Under the pieces are notes generated by a model, which saw only the letters and a program-made list of their open reading frames with translations, ran no database searches and had not been told where the DNA came from. From CAVTHW01 sp963734625 (GTDB lineage Bacteria; Acidobacteriota; Terriglobia; Bryobacterales; Bryobacteraceae), in assembly GCA_963734625.1 (NCBI GenBank), contig CAVTHW010000003.1, forward strand, positions 796,345-860,344: a stretch of 64,000 bases of DNA, read 5' to 3'. The position numbers and the translations under genes were made by a program. Positions within the stretch are counted from its first letter, which is position 1; each line of letters opens with the position of its first letter. Shown in pieces: positions 18,518 to 28,284 of the stretch.

Positions 18518-19171
18518 ATGTTTCTAGGACATCTCGCTGTCGGTTTCGCAGCCAAACGGCTGGCGCCGAAGACTTCTTTGGGGGTGTTGCTCGGCGCCGC
18601 CGAATTCCTGGATCTGCTATTCCCGGCTTTTGTACTGGCCGGGTGGGAGAAAGTTCGCGTTGTTCCGGGCGACAACCCATTCCTTACGCCCGAGTTTCAC
18701 TACCCCCTGTCGCATAGCCTCCTCTTGACACTGGTTTGGGCTGTCGTGGGCGCGTTGGTGTACTGGCTGATAGCACGCCGCCGCTCCGGCGCCGTGGTGG
18801 TCGCGCTGGCGGTACTCAGCCACTGGGTGCTCGACCTCATCTCACATCGGCCGGACCTGCCGCTTCATCCCGGCCAGTCTCCCAGGCTGGGATTGGGCTT
18901 GTGGTACTCAGTCGGGGGTACCGTGGCGGTCGAGCTGCTTATGCTGGCCGCGGGCGTCTGGATCTACGCCTCGGCGACGACACCGCGCGACCGAATCGGC
19001 CGATACAACCTCTGGGCTTTCGTAGCGGTAATGGTCGGGTTGTACTTGTCGATGGTATTGGGCCCTCCCGCGCCGAACGCGGATGCCTTTGCCTGGGTCG
19101 GCGTGGCCTTCGTGCTGTTCCTGCTATGGGCACACTGGTTTGACCGGCACCGGAAGGCTCGCGCGGCCTGA
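18518..19171 (+). CDS. Inner-membrane protein, YdjM/DUF457-like
   Basis: About 217 residues with five or more hydrophobic helices (e.g. SHSLLLTLVWAVVGALVYWL; VAVELLMLAAGVWIYA). Histidines near the start (MFLGHLAVGFAAKR), SHSLL and SHWVLDLISHRPDLP follow the pattern of YdjM-type predicted membrane-bound metal hydrolases. The ATG at 18518 is chosen because AGGAAGG stands ten bases upstream; an in-frame ATG at 18497 is less likely. Function unknown. It lies convergent to a sulfatase gene. Confidence 0.65.
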   Translation: MFLGHLAVGFAAKRLAPKTSLGVLLGAAEFLDLLFPAFVLAGWEKVRVVPGDNPFLTPEFHYPLSHSLLLTLVWAVVGALVYWLIARRRSGAVVVALAVLSHWVLDLISHRPDLPLHPGQSPRLGLGLWYSVGGTVAVELLMLAAGVWIYASATTPRDRIGRYNLWAFVAVMVGLYLSMVLGPPAPNADAFAWVGVAFVLFLLWAHWFDRHRKARAA

Positions 19172-19190
19172 GTTGACTGTGCCGCTGGCT

Positions 19191-20768
19191 TCAGCCCGTT
19201 TTTTGCAATTCGGCCCATGGGACCACGCCGCAACGCCGCGCCCACACCTCATACATCTCCGCCATCCGGCGGGCACGCCGCGGGTCGGCTTCCGCGAGGT
19301 TGCGCATCTCCGTGCGGTCGTCCTCCATGTTGTAGAGTTCCCACCGGTCCGGGTACCGGGAAACAATCTTCCAGGGACCCTCGCGAACCGCGCGGTTGCC
19401 TTCGTGCTCCCAGAACAGGGCGCCGCGCCTCTTCCACTGCCGGCCCTCGAACACGGGGAGCAGACTAGTTCCTTCGAGCGGCGTGATCTCACGCCCCCGG
19501 TACGTCTTGGGGTACACCGCTCCGGCCACGTCCAGACAGGTGGCCATGATGTCGGTGATATGGGCTGGTTGGTGCGCCAGCGTGCCACCGCGCCGATTGA
19601 TCGCCGGCCAGCAGGCAACCAGCGGAGAGGCTATCCCTCCCTCGTGCACCCAGTGCTTGTACAGCCGGAACGGCGTGTTGCTCGCGTTAGCCCACGGCAG
19701 TCCGTAGCTGGTGAACGAATCGGCTGGACCCGGCGGGACGTTGTTTTCCCCGGCGATGCGCTCCTCGGCGCAGCCGCCGTTGTCGGACTGGAACATCACC
19801 AGGGTGTTCTGATCCTGTCCGGACTCCCGCACCGCGGCGAGCACGCGTCCGATGCCCTGATCCATGCGGTCCACCTGGGCCGCGTAGACCGCCATGCGCA
19901 GGTCTAGGTCGTCTTTCCGGGAGACAGTTCCCCATGCCGGCGCTCGCGGGTCTCTCGGCGTAAGAGCCCACTTGCGCTGGACCAGGCCCAAGCCAATCTG
20001 CCGGGCGTGCCGCTCGGCGCGCAGTGCATCCCAGCCCTGGCTGTACTTGCCGCGGTACCTGGCGATGTCCTCGGGCCAGGCGTGTAGCGGCCAGTGTGGC
20101 GCGGTGTAGGCGAGATAGAGGAAATACGGCTCGGCCTTGGGCGCGTATTCGCCGATCATGCGAACGGCGAAATCGGTGAAGGCGTCGGTCATGTAGAAAC
20201 TGCCGGGTTCCGGAGCAAACGGCTGGTCCTCGAGCGCCATCTGGCGGTTCTTGTCGAGACGGAAGTAGTTGGATGCACCGCTGATGAGGCCGAAGTAGCG
20301 TTCGAAGCCGCGGTCGGTGGGCCAGTGCGGTCGCCGCTCACCGACGTGCCACTTGCCGGACATAAGCGTGTGGTATCCGGCTGGGCGGAGCGCCTCGGCG
20401 ATGGTTACACAGCGGTCGTTGAGGTAGCCCTGGTAGGAGGGATAGCCGCGGTCGTTCACCATGTGTCCGATGCCGGCCTGGTGGTTGTAAAGGCCAGTGA
20501 GCAAAGCCGCGCGGGTGGGGCAGCAGCGGGCAGTGTTGTAGTACTGGGTGAAGCGCACGCCACCGCGCGCCAGGCTATCAATGTTGGGCGTGGCGATCTC
20601 CGAGCCGTAGCAGCCGATGTCGGAGAAGCCCATGTCATCGGCGAGAATCAGAATGATGTTTGGACGCCTGGGCTGGTCTGGGGAGCGGCTGTCCGCGCCG
20701 GCGGCTCCGGATGCCAGAGGGGGCAGCGCGCCTGCCAGCGTGAGGAAATCTCTTCGGCTGAGGTTCAT
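19191..20768 (-). CDS. Secreted arylsulfatase (type I)
   Basis: 525-residue sulfatase with a Tat-type leader (NLSRRDFLTLAGALPPLASG). Metal ligands are Asp44/Asp45 (ILADDMGFSD). The formylglycine site is Cys82 in CCPTR (C-x-P-x-R), needing anaerobic or aerobic sulfatase maturation elsewhere. Other blocks: SGKWHVGERRPHWP and DNGGCAEE. It removes sulfate from a sulfated sugar. The gene begins only three bases from the next sulfatase's stop, so they are co-transcribed. Confidence 0.94.
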   Translation of the reverse strand: MNLSRRDFLTLAGALPPLASGAAGADSRSPDQPRRPNIILILADDMGFSDIGCYGSEIATPNIDSLARGGVRFTQYYNTARCCPTRAALLTGLYNHQAGIGHMVNDRGYPSYQGYLNDRCVTIAEALRPAGYHTLMSGKWHVGERRPHWPTDRGFERYFGLISGASNYFRLDKNRQMALEDQPFAPEPGSFYMTDAFTDFAVRMIGEYAPKAEPYFLYLAYTAPHWPLHAWPEDIARYRGKYSQGWDALRAERHARQIGLGLVQRKWALTPRDPRAPAWGTVSRKDDLDLRMAVYAAQVDRMDQGIGRVLAAVRESGQDQNTLVMFQSDNGGCAEERIAGENNVPPGPADSFTSYGLPWANASNTPFRLYKHWVHEGGIASPLVACWPAINRRGGTLAHQPAHITDIMATCLDVAGAVYPKTYRGREITPLEGTSLLPVFEGRQWKRRGALFWEHEGNRAVREGPWKIVSRYPDRWELYNMEDDRTEMRNLAEADPRRARRMAEMYEVWARRCGVVPWAELQKTG

Positions 20769-20771
20769 AGC

Positions 20772-22184
20772 CTACCGGCGAATCATACTACCACTTCCGG
20801 CGCTGGCGGCAGGCTGCTGCCATGGGACACGGCCCGCGCGCTGCACGTGCAGCGCCAGGGCGGCAACCAGGTCGCGATACGTCTTCGGCTCCGCCTTGGC
20901 GAGGTTGCGGGTCTCTCCCGGGTCGTTGGCGAGGTCATACAACTCGTACGGTTGGAACGCCGTGTCTTGCAGCAGTTTCCAATCGCCCCGCCGCAAGGCG
21001 TAGAATTCGCGCCCGGCATATCCCAGACCACCCTCGCGCCGCACCCAGACCAAGTCGCGCTGGTTGGCCCGCTGCGCTGTTCCAGTCATTTCGGGCAATA
21101 GCGACACGCCGTCGATGCCAGCGTTGGGCCTGGCGCCCGCCGCTTCGCAGACGGTGGCAAACAGGTCCATCGTCAGCCCCACGCGCTCGCTTTTCGATCC
21201 CGGCGCAACGTGGCCGGGCCAGGCGGCGCACATAGGCACGCGGATTCCACCTTCGTACATCTGGCCTTTTCCTCCATGGAGGGACCCGCAGCTAGCACCG
21301 GTCGCCAGATCGCCACCGTTATCGCTTACAAAGAAGATGAGCGTGTTCTCGAATTGCCCGCTGGCCCTCAGCTCGCTCAGGACGCGGCCTATGCCGGCGT
21401 CCATGTGCTCGATCAGAGCGACGAGCTTCGCGCGCTTCTCTCCGATACCAGGCTCGCGTCTCTTCACGGCTTCCAGCCACTCCTCGGGAGGCTGGATGGG
21501 GGCGTGCGGCGCGTTGTATGCCAGGTAGAGGAAGAAGGGCTGGGCCTGCCCTTTTCGGCTTCTGAGATAGTCGATGGCCCAGTCGGTGAACAGTTCCGTG
21601 GCGTGGCCCTTCGGATCGATTTCGCGGTCGTTCAGCCGCATGTAGTTCCGGTCGTGGCGGCGATGATGGTAGTAGTCGTCCATCATGTCGCCAAGGAAGC
21701 CATGAAAACGGTCGAACCCGCGTAGCAGCGGCAGATTCGGCGCCTCAAGCCCGAGATGCCACTTTCCGACAATCGCCGAGTGATAGCCCGCCCCGCGCAG
21801 GCAACCGGGCAGGAGTTGGGCATTCGCTGCGAGGTAGCCCCAACTGTTCCTGGGGTCCGTTCGAATCACCCCTGGCACGCCAACAGTGTCCGGATAGCAG
21901 CCGCTCAAGAGCGCGGCGCGCGTCGGCGAGCATACCGGCGAGTTGGCGTAGAAGTGATCGAAGCGGACTCCCGACGCCGCCAGCGCGTCTATATTGGGAG
22001 TCCTCAGGTCGCGGCCACCCCAGGCGGACAAGTCCCCGTATCCCAAATCATCCGCGAGCACAACCAGGATGTTCGGCTTGCGCGACTGAGCCGCGCGCAG
22101 TGCCGTCTCCGCGCCGAGGGCGGTCATGCTGCCAAGCAATCGCCTTCGGCTGATGGACTCTCGGGTTGCCCCTTCGCACTGCAT
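20772..22184 (-). CDS. Sulfatase (type I), second of a tandem pair
   Basis: 470-residue sulfatase with leader SISRRRLLGSMTALGAET. Metal pair Asp45/Asp46 (LADDLGYGDL), formylglycine Cys85 in VCSPTRAALLSG, GKWHLG and DNGGDLATGAS are all in place. Sequence differs clearly from the neighbour, so it is probably not a recent duplicate and may act on a different sulfate position. An HKxxP-like substrate loop is not evident. Same operon as the 19191-20768 sulfatase and possibly the oxidoreductase upstream. Confidence 0.94.
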   Translation of the reverse strand: MQCEGATRESISRRRLLGSMTALGAETALRAAQSRKPNILVVLADDLGYGDLSAWGGRDLRTPNIDALAASGVRFDHFYANSPVCSPTRAALLSGCYPDTVGVPGVIRTDPRNSWGYLAANAQLLPGCLRGAGYHSAIVGKWHLGLEAPNLPLLRGFDRFHGFLGDMMDDYYHHRRHDRNYMRLNDREIDPKGHATELFTDWAIDYLRSRKGQAQPFFLYLAYNAPHAPIQPPEEWLEAVKRREPGIGEKRAKLVALIEHMDAGIGRVLSELRASGQFENTLIFFVSDNGGDLATGASCGSLHGGKGQMYEGGIRVPMCAAWPGHVAPGSKSERVGLTMDLFATVCEAAGARPNAGIDGVSLLPEMTGTAQRANQRDLVWVRREGGLGYAGREFYALRRGDWKLLQDTAFQPYELYDLANDPGETRNLAKAEPKTYRDLVAALALHVQRAGRVPWQQPAASAGSGSMIRR

Positions 22185-22234
22185 GGTAGGGACCTGCTCA
22201 TCAAAAGGTAGGCCGCGCCGGCCCCCGGCCCCGT

Positions 22235-23343
22235 CTACAACTCCACTCCCAGACCATTCCAGTCAACGACCTGCTGCCGGGTCATGGCCTGGTGGCCCAG
22301 AATCGCGGTCAGTGCCGCAGTCGCGCCGATCATAATGTCCGCTGGCAGTTTCGCTCCGTTCACTACCGAGTTGTAGAACGCCACGATATGCGCGTACTGA
22401 TCGTCCTGCTGCGCCTTCTCGGTCGAGGACCACCGGTTTGCTCTCGCCGGACAGTGCGTACATGGTAGGCGTGCCCATCAAGTTCACGGCGCCTTTTGTG
22501 CCGTAGACGTAAATGTACTGGTTGCCGTTCGGCATGCCGCGCGGGTGAAATACATTCTGGGTGAATGACATCATCACCCCACCGGGATAGTCGTAGCTGA
22601 TCGTCCCGCAGTCGAAGATTGTCCGTCCGGGCGGGTTGTTCTTGTAGAGCAGGATCCCGCCGAATCCGCAGGCGCGGGTCGGATGCGCCCCGATCGCCCA
22701 GTTGCAGAGGTCCAGATTATGCACCGATTGCTCGATGAGGTATCCGCCCGACCGGTTCACGTCGAAGTACCAGTCGGCCGAGGTGCCGTCGTGCGGAAGG
22801 TCGGACGTGGCGTGCCGCTGGGCCTTGATCATGATGACATCGCCGATAATGCCTTCCCGGATCTTGCGGACAGCTTCGATATATTCTTTCATCGAACGCA
22901 GTTGCTGGCCCGGCACGAATACCTTGTTCGACTTCTTCACGGCCTCGACAACCGCGCGTACTTGCGCCGGAGTGACTCCGATCGGCTTCTCGCAGTACAC
23001 GTGTCTTGCCTGCCCCGAGCGCCGCCACCGCCATCTCGGAGTGTAGATCGGGCGGCGACGCGATGAAGACCGCATCCACGTCCTTCCGGTCGATGATCCT
23101 TCGCCAGTCCGAGTATGTGGCCGGGTTATCCTTGGCAGCAACCGTGGCCGCTTTGTCCAGGCGATCGGGCTTGATATCGCAGAGCGCCAGGACTTTGGTG
23201 TTCGGTTGCCCGAGCACGCCTTGCAGCAGATACGAGCCGCGGCCGCCGATGCCGATCGAGGCGGTGCCAATCCGCTGCTCAGGCGTTTGACCGGATGCCG
23301 CCGCTACTGCCGAGCCGAGAAGAAACATTCTTCGGTTTACCAT
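22235..23343 (-). CDS. Gfo/Idh/MocA family oxidoreductase, two frameshifts
   Basis: NAD-dependent sugar oxidoreductase, first gene of the sulfatase group. The N-terminus MVNRRMFLLGSAVAAASGQTPE is a leader; then RIGTASIGIGGRGSYLL. The frame shifts near 23010 (AVAALGAGK joins GQARHVYCEKPIGV), so the EKP motif is in the second frame, and again near 22430, from which a third frame reads KAQQDDQYAHIVAFYNSVVN to DWNGLGVEL and stops at 22235. Protein continuity across both breaks suggests an intact gene with sequence errors or a recent pseudogene. AAGGAGG SD precedes 23343. Confidence 0.82.
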
Positions 23344-23421
23344 CAGTCTTGCCTCCTTGAATACGTCATTCTACTCCCATCGCGATAGAATTAGCCATGG
23401 TTCCAGGAGGTCGAACCACCA

Positions 23422-24147
23422 ATGACACGATTCCTTGGCCTAATCCTGATGGCCTGGCTAGTGCTGGCTGCCGGCGGTATCCGGGCGGCCGATGTTCCCG
23501 TATTCCGGGATTTGTTCAACGGCAAGGACCTGACCGGGTGGGTGAATGTCAATACCGCTACGGACACCTGGAAGGTGGAGAACGGCATGCTGGTCTGCTC
23601 CGGACTGCCTATCGGCGTGATGCGAACCGCCAGGCAGTACGAGAACTTCGTGCTGCACGTGGAGTGGATGCACACCGAACCGGGCGGAAACTCGGGCATG
23701 TTTCTGTGGAGCGGACCGCGTGCGAATCCGGGTAGTCCGTTTCCCGACGGCGTCGAAGTGCAGATGCTGGAGCTGGAATGGCCCAACCTGCACAAAAAGG
23801 ATGGAATAACTCCGCCGGTCGCTTACGTGCACGGCGAACTGTTCGGTGTCGGTAAGGTCAAAACGATCCCCGACAACCCGCGGGGCGTGCGCAGCATGTC
23901 GATCGAAAACCGCTGCAAGGGCAAGGGCGAGTGGAACACCTACGACGTGGTCGCCGTCGATGGCGTTATCAAACTCGCGGTGAACGGCAAAGTCGTCAAT
24001 GGCATCAGCCGGGCGACGCAGAAGAAAGGGTATATCTGCATGGAGTCCGAGGGCGCGAAGATCTACTTTCGCAACATTCGGATCATGGAGTTGCCGCCCG
24101 GGTTGACGTCCAGCGAGCAGACTGCTCCGGAGGCCGATTTGCCCTAG
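23422..24147 (+). CDS. Secreted DUF1080 protein (3-keto-disaccharide hydrolase-like)
   Basis: 241 residues: signal peptide (LGLILMAWLVLAAGGIRAAD), then the DUF1080 beta-sandwich from FRDLFNGKDLTGWVNVN through ENFVLHVEWMHTEPGGNSGM to the last strand KIYFRNIRIMELP. AGGAGG lies ten bases before the ATG. It is divergent from the Gfo/Idh/MocA gene at 22235-23343, repeating the oxidoreductase/DUF1080 pairing seen at 7-10 kb. Hydrolysis of 3-keto-glycosides formed by such oxidoreductases is the known role of some members; the substrate here is unknown. Confidence 0.85.
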   Translation: MTRFLGLILMAWLVLAAGGIRAADVPVFRDLFNGKDLTGWVNVNTATDTWKVENGMLVCSGLPIGVMRTARQYENFVLHVEWMHTEPGGNSGMFLWSGPRANPGSPFPDGVEVQMLELEWPNLHKKDGITPPVAYVHGELFGVGKVKTIPDNPRGVRSMSIENRCKGKGEWNTYDVVAVDGVIKLAVNGKVVNGISRATQKKGYICMESEGAKIYFRNIRIMELPPGLTSSEQTAPEADLP

Positions 24148-24212
24148 CGGCCAGTTTTGTTGGCGACGCAAACTTGAACGCCGGCATTGTGCGCACCACA
24201 GATCCTCCCTCA

Positions 24213-24242
24213 AGCCGGGATTTCCTTTTTGGCTTCCCGGCT
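24213..24242 (+). terminator. Possible terminator hairpin after DUF1080 gene
   Basis: Perfect 8-base inverted repeat AGCCGGGA (24213-24220) / TCCCGGCT (24235-24242) with a 14-base T-rich loop. A run of five T occurs at 24254-24258, too far from the stem for a textbook intrinsic terminator. It lies 66 bases after the DUF1080 stop. Confidence 0.35.
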
Positions 24243-24346
24243 GCGGGCGGCGGTTTTTCGGATTGGTGAAGGAAGTAGCTGGAAGTTGAGGCGACACGAA
24301 TGGAAAGCGTGGCGCGTGCCGGAGACAAGAAGGTATACTGCCAGCC

Positions 24347-25303
24347 ATGAAGGATCCCGTCACCTGGCTTTACCCTCCCATCGAGCCCTACAACACGGGT
24401 CGGCTCCAGGTTTCACCGGTCCACGAGATCTATTTCGAGGAATGCGGCAACCCCTCCGGCAAGCCGGTGGTCTTTCTGCATGGCGGTCCCGGCGGCGGTT
24501 CCGATCCCAAACAGCGCCGCTTCTTCCACCCTGAAAAGTACCGGCTCGTGAACTTCGACCAGCGCGGCTGCGGCAAGAGCACGCCCTACGCGTCGCTGGA
24601 AGCCAACACCACCTGGGACCTGGTCGCCGACATCGAGAAGGTCCGCGAGCACCTGGGCATTGAGCGCTGGCAGGTGTTCGGCGGATCCTGGGGCTCGACG
24701 CTCGCCCTCGCCTATTCCCAAACTCATCCCGAGCGCGTCACCGAACTGGTCCTCCGCGGCATCTTCCTCCTGCGCAAGCAGGAAATCGACTGGTTCTACC
24801 AGCGTGGCGCGTCGGTCCTCTATCCCGACGCGTGGGAACCGTACCTGGCCCACATCCCGCAGGCCGAGCGCGGCGATCTGCTCTCCGCCTACCACCGCCG
24901 CTTGACCAGCGACGATCCGGCCGTGCGACTCGCGGCTGCGAAGATCTGGAGCGGATGGGAGGGCGCGACCTCCAAGCTCATGCCCGATGCTGCCTTCTCC
25001 GGCCACTACGAAGAGGATGAGTTCGCGCTGGCCTTCGCGCGGATTGAGGTCCACTACTTCTTCAACAAGGCTTTCTTCGAAACCGACGACCAATTGCTGC
25101 GCAACGTTTCGCGAATCCGCCACATCCCCGGGGTGATCGTGGAGGGCCGTTACGACGTGGTTTGCCCCATGGAAAGCGCGTGGGCGCTCCACCGTGCGTG
25201 GCCCGAAGCCGACCTGATCATCACCCCCGACAGCGGCCACAGCGCCTTCGACCCCCCGAACAGCCGGGCTCTGGTCGCGGCGACGGACAAATTCGCCGGC
25301 TGA
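24347..25303 (+). CDS. pip: Prolyl aminopeptidase (proline iminopeptidase)
   Basis: Serine peptidase of family S33 that removes N-terminal proline from peptides in the cytoplasm. 318 residues, no signal peptide. The oxyanion segment HGGPGGGSDPKQRRFFHPEK, DQRGCGKSTPYA, and nucleophile Ser114 in FGGSWGSTLALAYSQTHP are diagnostic. The acid and histidine are in EGRYDVVCPMESAW and DSGHSAFDP. Length is normal. It stands alone; the downstream PIG-L gene is convergent. Confidence 0.95.
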   Translation: MKDPVTWLYPPIEPYNTGRLQVSPVHEIYFEECGNPSGKPVVFLHGGPGGGSDPKQRRFFHPEKYRLVNFDQRGCGKSTPYASLEANTTWDLVADIEKVREHLGIERWQVFGGSWGSTLALAYSQTHPERVTELVLRGIFLLRKQEIDWFYQRGASVLYPDAWEPYLAHIPQAERGDLLSAYHRRLTSDDPAVRLAAAKIWSGWEGATSKLMPDAAFSGHYEEDEFALAFARIEVHYFFNKAFFETDDQLLRNVSRIRHIPGVIVEGRYDVVCPMESAWALHRAWPEADLIITPDSGHSAFDPPNSRALVAATDKFAG

Positions 25304-25391
25304 GCGTCGCCGGCATCGCTCCAACGGCCAGCCTCGCCGCGCATATGCGCCCAGTCTAACGAAACGCCAGCCAACCTCCGCTGGCGACGGC

Positions 25392-26270
25392 TCACTCGAA
25401 GAATGGGAACAACTTCCGCAGTTCGGCCTCGGTCGGGCGGCGGCCGTACTCACACACCTCAAATGCCTCGGCGTGACGAATGCTCTTGGCCCTCGATGGC
25501 CCGTACCATTTCTCCAGGGCTTTCTGGATCGCAGGCGTAGGTGGGCCGCTCCGCCTGGCCTCCAGCCACTTGCGGCGTTCGGCGGCGCCGGTGGGCACCT
25601 CAATTCCGCCGCCCCAGCACTTGGGCTGAGCCTCGTAGAACTGCGAAGGCTCCGCTTCAAAGGCATCCAGTTTCTTCTCCCATACGTCGTCCACGCTAAC
25701 GGCGAGATCGGGGCTGAACGGCAACGGCTTCTGGAAGCCGTCCTCGTAATACAGGAAGACAGGGTTCCTCTTGAGCGGAGCCACGTCCGTCACAACCATC
25801 GGTATCTGAACCATGAACGCGGCATCCTGGACCAGGATGCTGGTGTAGCGATGGTCGGGATGATAGTCGTAAGGCCGCGGCGAAAGCACGACATCGGCGT
25901 TCCACTCGCGGATCAGCCGTATGATTTGCTTGCGGACCTCGAGCGTGGGCATCAATTCGCCGTCGTGGTTATCAAGTACGTCGTACTCAGCGATCCCCAG
26001 CCGCCGCGCCGCCTCCTGAGCCTCGGCTCGCCGGCGTTTGGCTAGCGTGCCGCCGCCCTGTTCGCAGTGTCCGGCGTCGCCGTTCGTCACCGAAACGAAC
26101 TTAACCAGGTGACCCTTGGCAGCGAATTTGGCGGCGACCCCGCCTGCCTTGATTTCAGAATCATCCGGGTGGGCGCCAAAGGCGATCACGCGGATTTTGG
26201 TGTCCTGTGCCGTTGCCGCGCCGGTTCCCAGCGCGAGCATGATGCCGGTGACGATCAGATAAGGTTTCAT
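25392..26270 (-). CDS. Secreted PIG-L/LmbE family deacetylase
   Basis: 292-residue zinc-dependent N-deacetylase of the LmbE/MshB fold with a signal peptide (YLIVTGIMLALGTGAATAQ). Zinc motif AHPDD at residues 33-37, and the third ligand is in YDYHPDHRY. The general region GDAGHCEQGGGTLAKRRRAE is typical. It probably removes acetyl groups from N-acetyl-sugars or related glycans. A GGAGG SD precedes the ATG. A large group of acidobacterial and planctomycete paralogues exists, so the exact substrate cannot be told. Confidence 0.88.
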   Translation of the reverse strand: MKPYLIVTGIMLALGTGAATAQDTKIRVIAFGAHPDDSEIKAGGVAAKFAAKGHLVKFVSVTNGDAGHCEQGGGTLAKRRRAEAQEAARRLGIAEYDVLDNHDGELMPTLEVRKQIIRLIREWNADVVLSPRPYDYHPDHRYTSILVQDAAFMVQIPMVVTDVAPLKRNPVFLYYEDGFQKPLPFSPDLAVSVDDVWEKKLDAFEAEPSQFYEAQPKCWGGGIEVPTGAAERRKWLEARRSGPPTPAIQKALEKWYGPSRAKSIRHAEAFEVCEYGRRPTEAELRKLFPFFE

Positions 26271-26374
26271 AAGCCCTCCGGGCCTCCTCGTAGTTGACAG
26301 GATACACCCGGCAGGACCGCCTCGCCTACAGGTCGCTAATTCGCAGTCTGCGGATCGTGTTAGATTGGTACGCC

Positions 26375-27616
26375 ATGAGAGTTCGAAGGATCATGCTTCC
26401 CTTGCTGGGCACCGTATTCGTCACTGCTCTGCACGCGGCCGATGCCGATCTGGATGCGGCTATAGCGAAGAACCGCATGGGGGTTCTCGTAATTCGGGCG
26501 GCGCCGGGAGCGAAAGTAAGTGTGGAGCAGGTGCGCCACGAGTTTTGGTTTGGCGCAACGCTCCCCACGGGCATCTTCACTGGAACCAGCAAGCCCGAGG
26601 ACATCGCCAGGTTCAAGGAGATCTTCGTCAAGTACTTCAATGCCGGTGTCATCGAGAACTCCTTCAAGTGGCCCGAGATGGAGCGGCAGCGCGGGCTGGT
26701 CAACTATGCGCCCGTCGACGCCATGCTCGCCTGGGCGGATAAGGAGGGCATTCCGCTGCGCGGCCATTGCATTTATTGGGGCATACCGAATCGCGTTCAG
26801 GAATGGCTCAAAACGATGGGGGACGATGAATTGAGGATGGTCCTCATGCAGCGTGGCAGGGAAGTCGCCGCGCGGTTTCGGGACCGCTTCGCCGAGTTCG
26901 ATCTCAATAACGAGATGATCCACGCCAACTACTACGAGCAGCGTCTGGGGCCGGCTATCACGAAGCAGATGGCGTCGGCGGTCAAGGATGGGGATCCGAA
27001 CGCCAGGTTGTTCGTCAACGACTATGACATTCTGACCGGGAACAGACTCGCCGACTATGTGAAGGACATCCGCAGACTGCTGGACATGGGCGTTCCCATC
27101 GCGGGCATTGGGGTGCAAGGGCACCTGCACGGCGACAGCTTCGATCCGGCAGCGCTGAAGAATGCGCTCGACGAGTTGGCGAAGTTCAACCTCCCCATCC
27201 GGGTGACCGAGTTCAACATCCCCGGCCAGCGCTCCAAGTTCTACGCTGGCGACCGCAAAGCGCGGATGACCCCCGAGGAAGAGCTCGCGAAGGCTGACGC
27301 AATCAAGCAGTACTACCGCATCTGCTTTGCGCACCCGTCGGTCGCCGGCATCATGATGTGGGGCTTCTGGGAAGGCGCGAACTGGATTCCGCAGTCCTCT
27401 ATGTTCAAGCGGGACTGGACGCCGCTGCCGGCGGCGCAGGCTTACGAGGATCTTGTCCTTAAGCAGTGGTGGACGCGCTGGACCGGCACCGCTAACGCGG
27501 ACGGCCTGGCTGTCGTGCGCGCATTTTATGGCAAGCACCGCGTAACGGTGAATGGCAAGGAGTCGATTGTCGATCTGCCGAGGGCCTCAGGATCAAAAAT
27601 AGTAGAGATGCAGTGA
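26375..27616 (+). CDS. Endo-1,4-beta-xylanase, GH10
   Basis: 413-residue secreted glycoside hydrolase. After the signal peptide (RIMLPLLGTVFVTALHAAD) the GH10 TIM barrel starts: NSFKWPEMERQRGLVNYAPV, RGHCIYWG, acid/base Glu180 in FDLNNEMIHANYY and nucleophile Glu279 in IRVTEFNIPG. The acid/base context NNEMIHANYY is the divergent form (classical xylanases have NE with A following). It would release xylo-oligosaccharides that feed the xylose genes at 9.9-13 kb. In-frame ATG 26294 is rejected because the leader begins at 26375. Confidence 0.9.
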   Translation: MRVRRIMLPLLGTVFVTALHAADADLDAAIAKNRMGVLVIRAAPGAKVSVEQVRHEFWFGATLPTGIFTGTSKPEDIARFKEIFVKYFNAGVIENSFKWPEMERQRGLVNYAPVDAMLAWADKEGIPLRGHCIYWGIPNRVQEWLKTMGDDELRMVLMQRGREVAARFRDRFAEFDLNNEMIHANYYEQRLGPAITKQMASAVKDGDPNARLFVNDYDILTGNRLADYVKDIRRLLDMGVPIAGIGVQGHLHGDSFDPAALKNALDELAKFNLPIRVTEFNIPGQRSKFYAGDRKARMTPEEELAKADAIKQYYRICFAHPSVAGIMMWGFWEGANWIPQSSMFKRDWTPLPAAQAYEDLVLKQWWTRWTGTANADGLAVVRAFYGKHRVTVNGKESIVDLPRASGSKIVEMQ

Positions 27617-27642
27617 GGCGGTTTCGCTGTCCGAATTCCGGT

Positions 27643-28239
27643 TCATTCCATTTCGAAGGAGCGCCTGTCTGTCTCATGGACAAAATCTTCATACTTCTGC
27701 CAGAGGTCCTCTAGCCGGCAGCGCATCAGGACCAGGTCCTTCCTGGCTCCCTTCATGTCTTTGACGTAGTCGCGAAGCACAACTTCGTCGTGGAATCCCA
27801 ACTTGTGGAAGATTCGAAGGGCGGCAGTTTGAGAAGCCATCATCCTTACGACAATCTCTTCTATGCCGGCGGACGCCGCAAGATCGTAGAGGGCGCCTGC
27901 CATCAACATGCCGAGCCCCTTGCGCTGATAAGGAGTCGCAACAATCAATCTCAGCTCGGCTAAGTGCCTTTCCCATCCGAAGCGGGAGAGCCCGAGCGAC
28001 CCATCGGCCACTATCGTCTTATCCGCAACCGCGACCAGCCTGTTCACGGCCCCCTTTTCCATCTCGCGAATGCGTTCTTCGATGACCTCGCGAGTGGTCG
28101 AGTCTCTTCGAAGACTGAGACGGTCCTCCTCGGAGAGCGCGTGGAAGAATGCCAGGGATCCATCTAGATCCTCCCTCTTCATGGGGCGGATGAGCACCTC
28201 CTGGTTATCCTTCAGCTTCACGATTCTTGGTTCAAACAC
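27643..28239 (-). CDS. GNAT family N-acetyltransferase
   Basis: 198 residues. The acetyl-CoA-binding motif A reads LRLIVATPYQRKGLGMLMAG, followed by IFHKLGFHDEVVLRDYVKD, the usual C-terminal end of GNAT folds. Resembles protein lysine or small-molecule acetyltransferases; the substrate is unknown. It lies downstream of the enolase-superfamily gene on the same strand (45 bases apart). Confidence 0.8.
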   Translation of the reverse strand: MFEPRIVKLKDNQEVLIRPMKREDLDGSLAFFHALSEEDRLSLRRDSTTREVIEERIREMEKGAVNRLVAVADKTIVADGSLGLSRFGWERHLAELRLIVATPYQRKGLGMLMAGALYDLAASAGIEEIVVRMMASQTAALRIFHKLGFHDEVVLRDYVKDMKGARKDLVLMRCRLEDLWQKYEDFVHETDRRSFEME

Positions 28240-28284
28240 ATTGAATCTCCTGAGCAGAATAGGCAGCCGCCGCGAGAAAACAGG

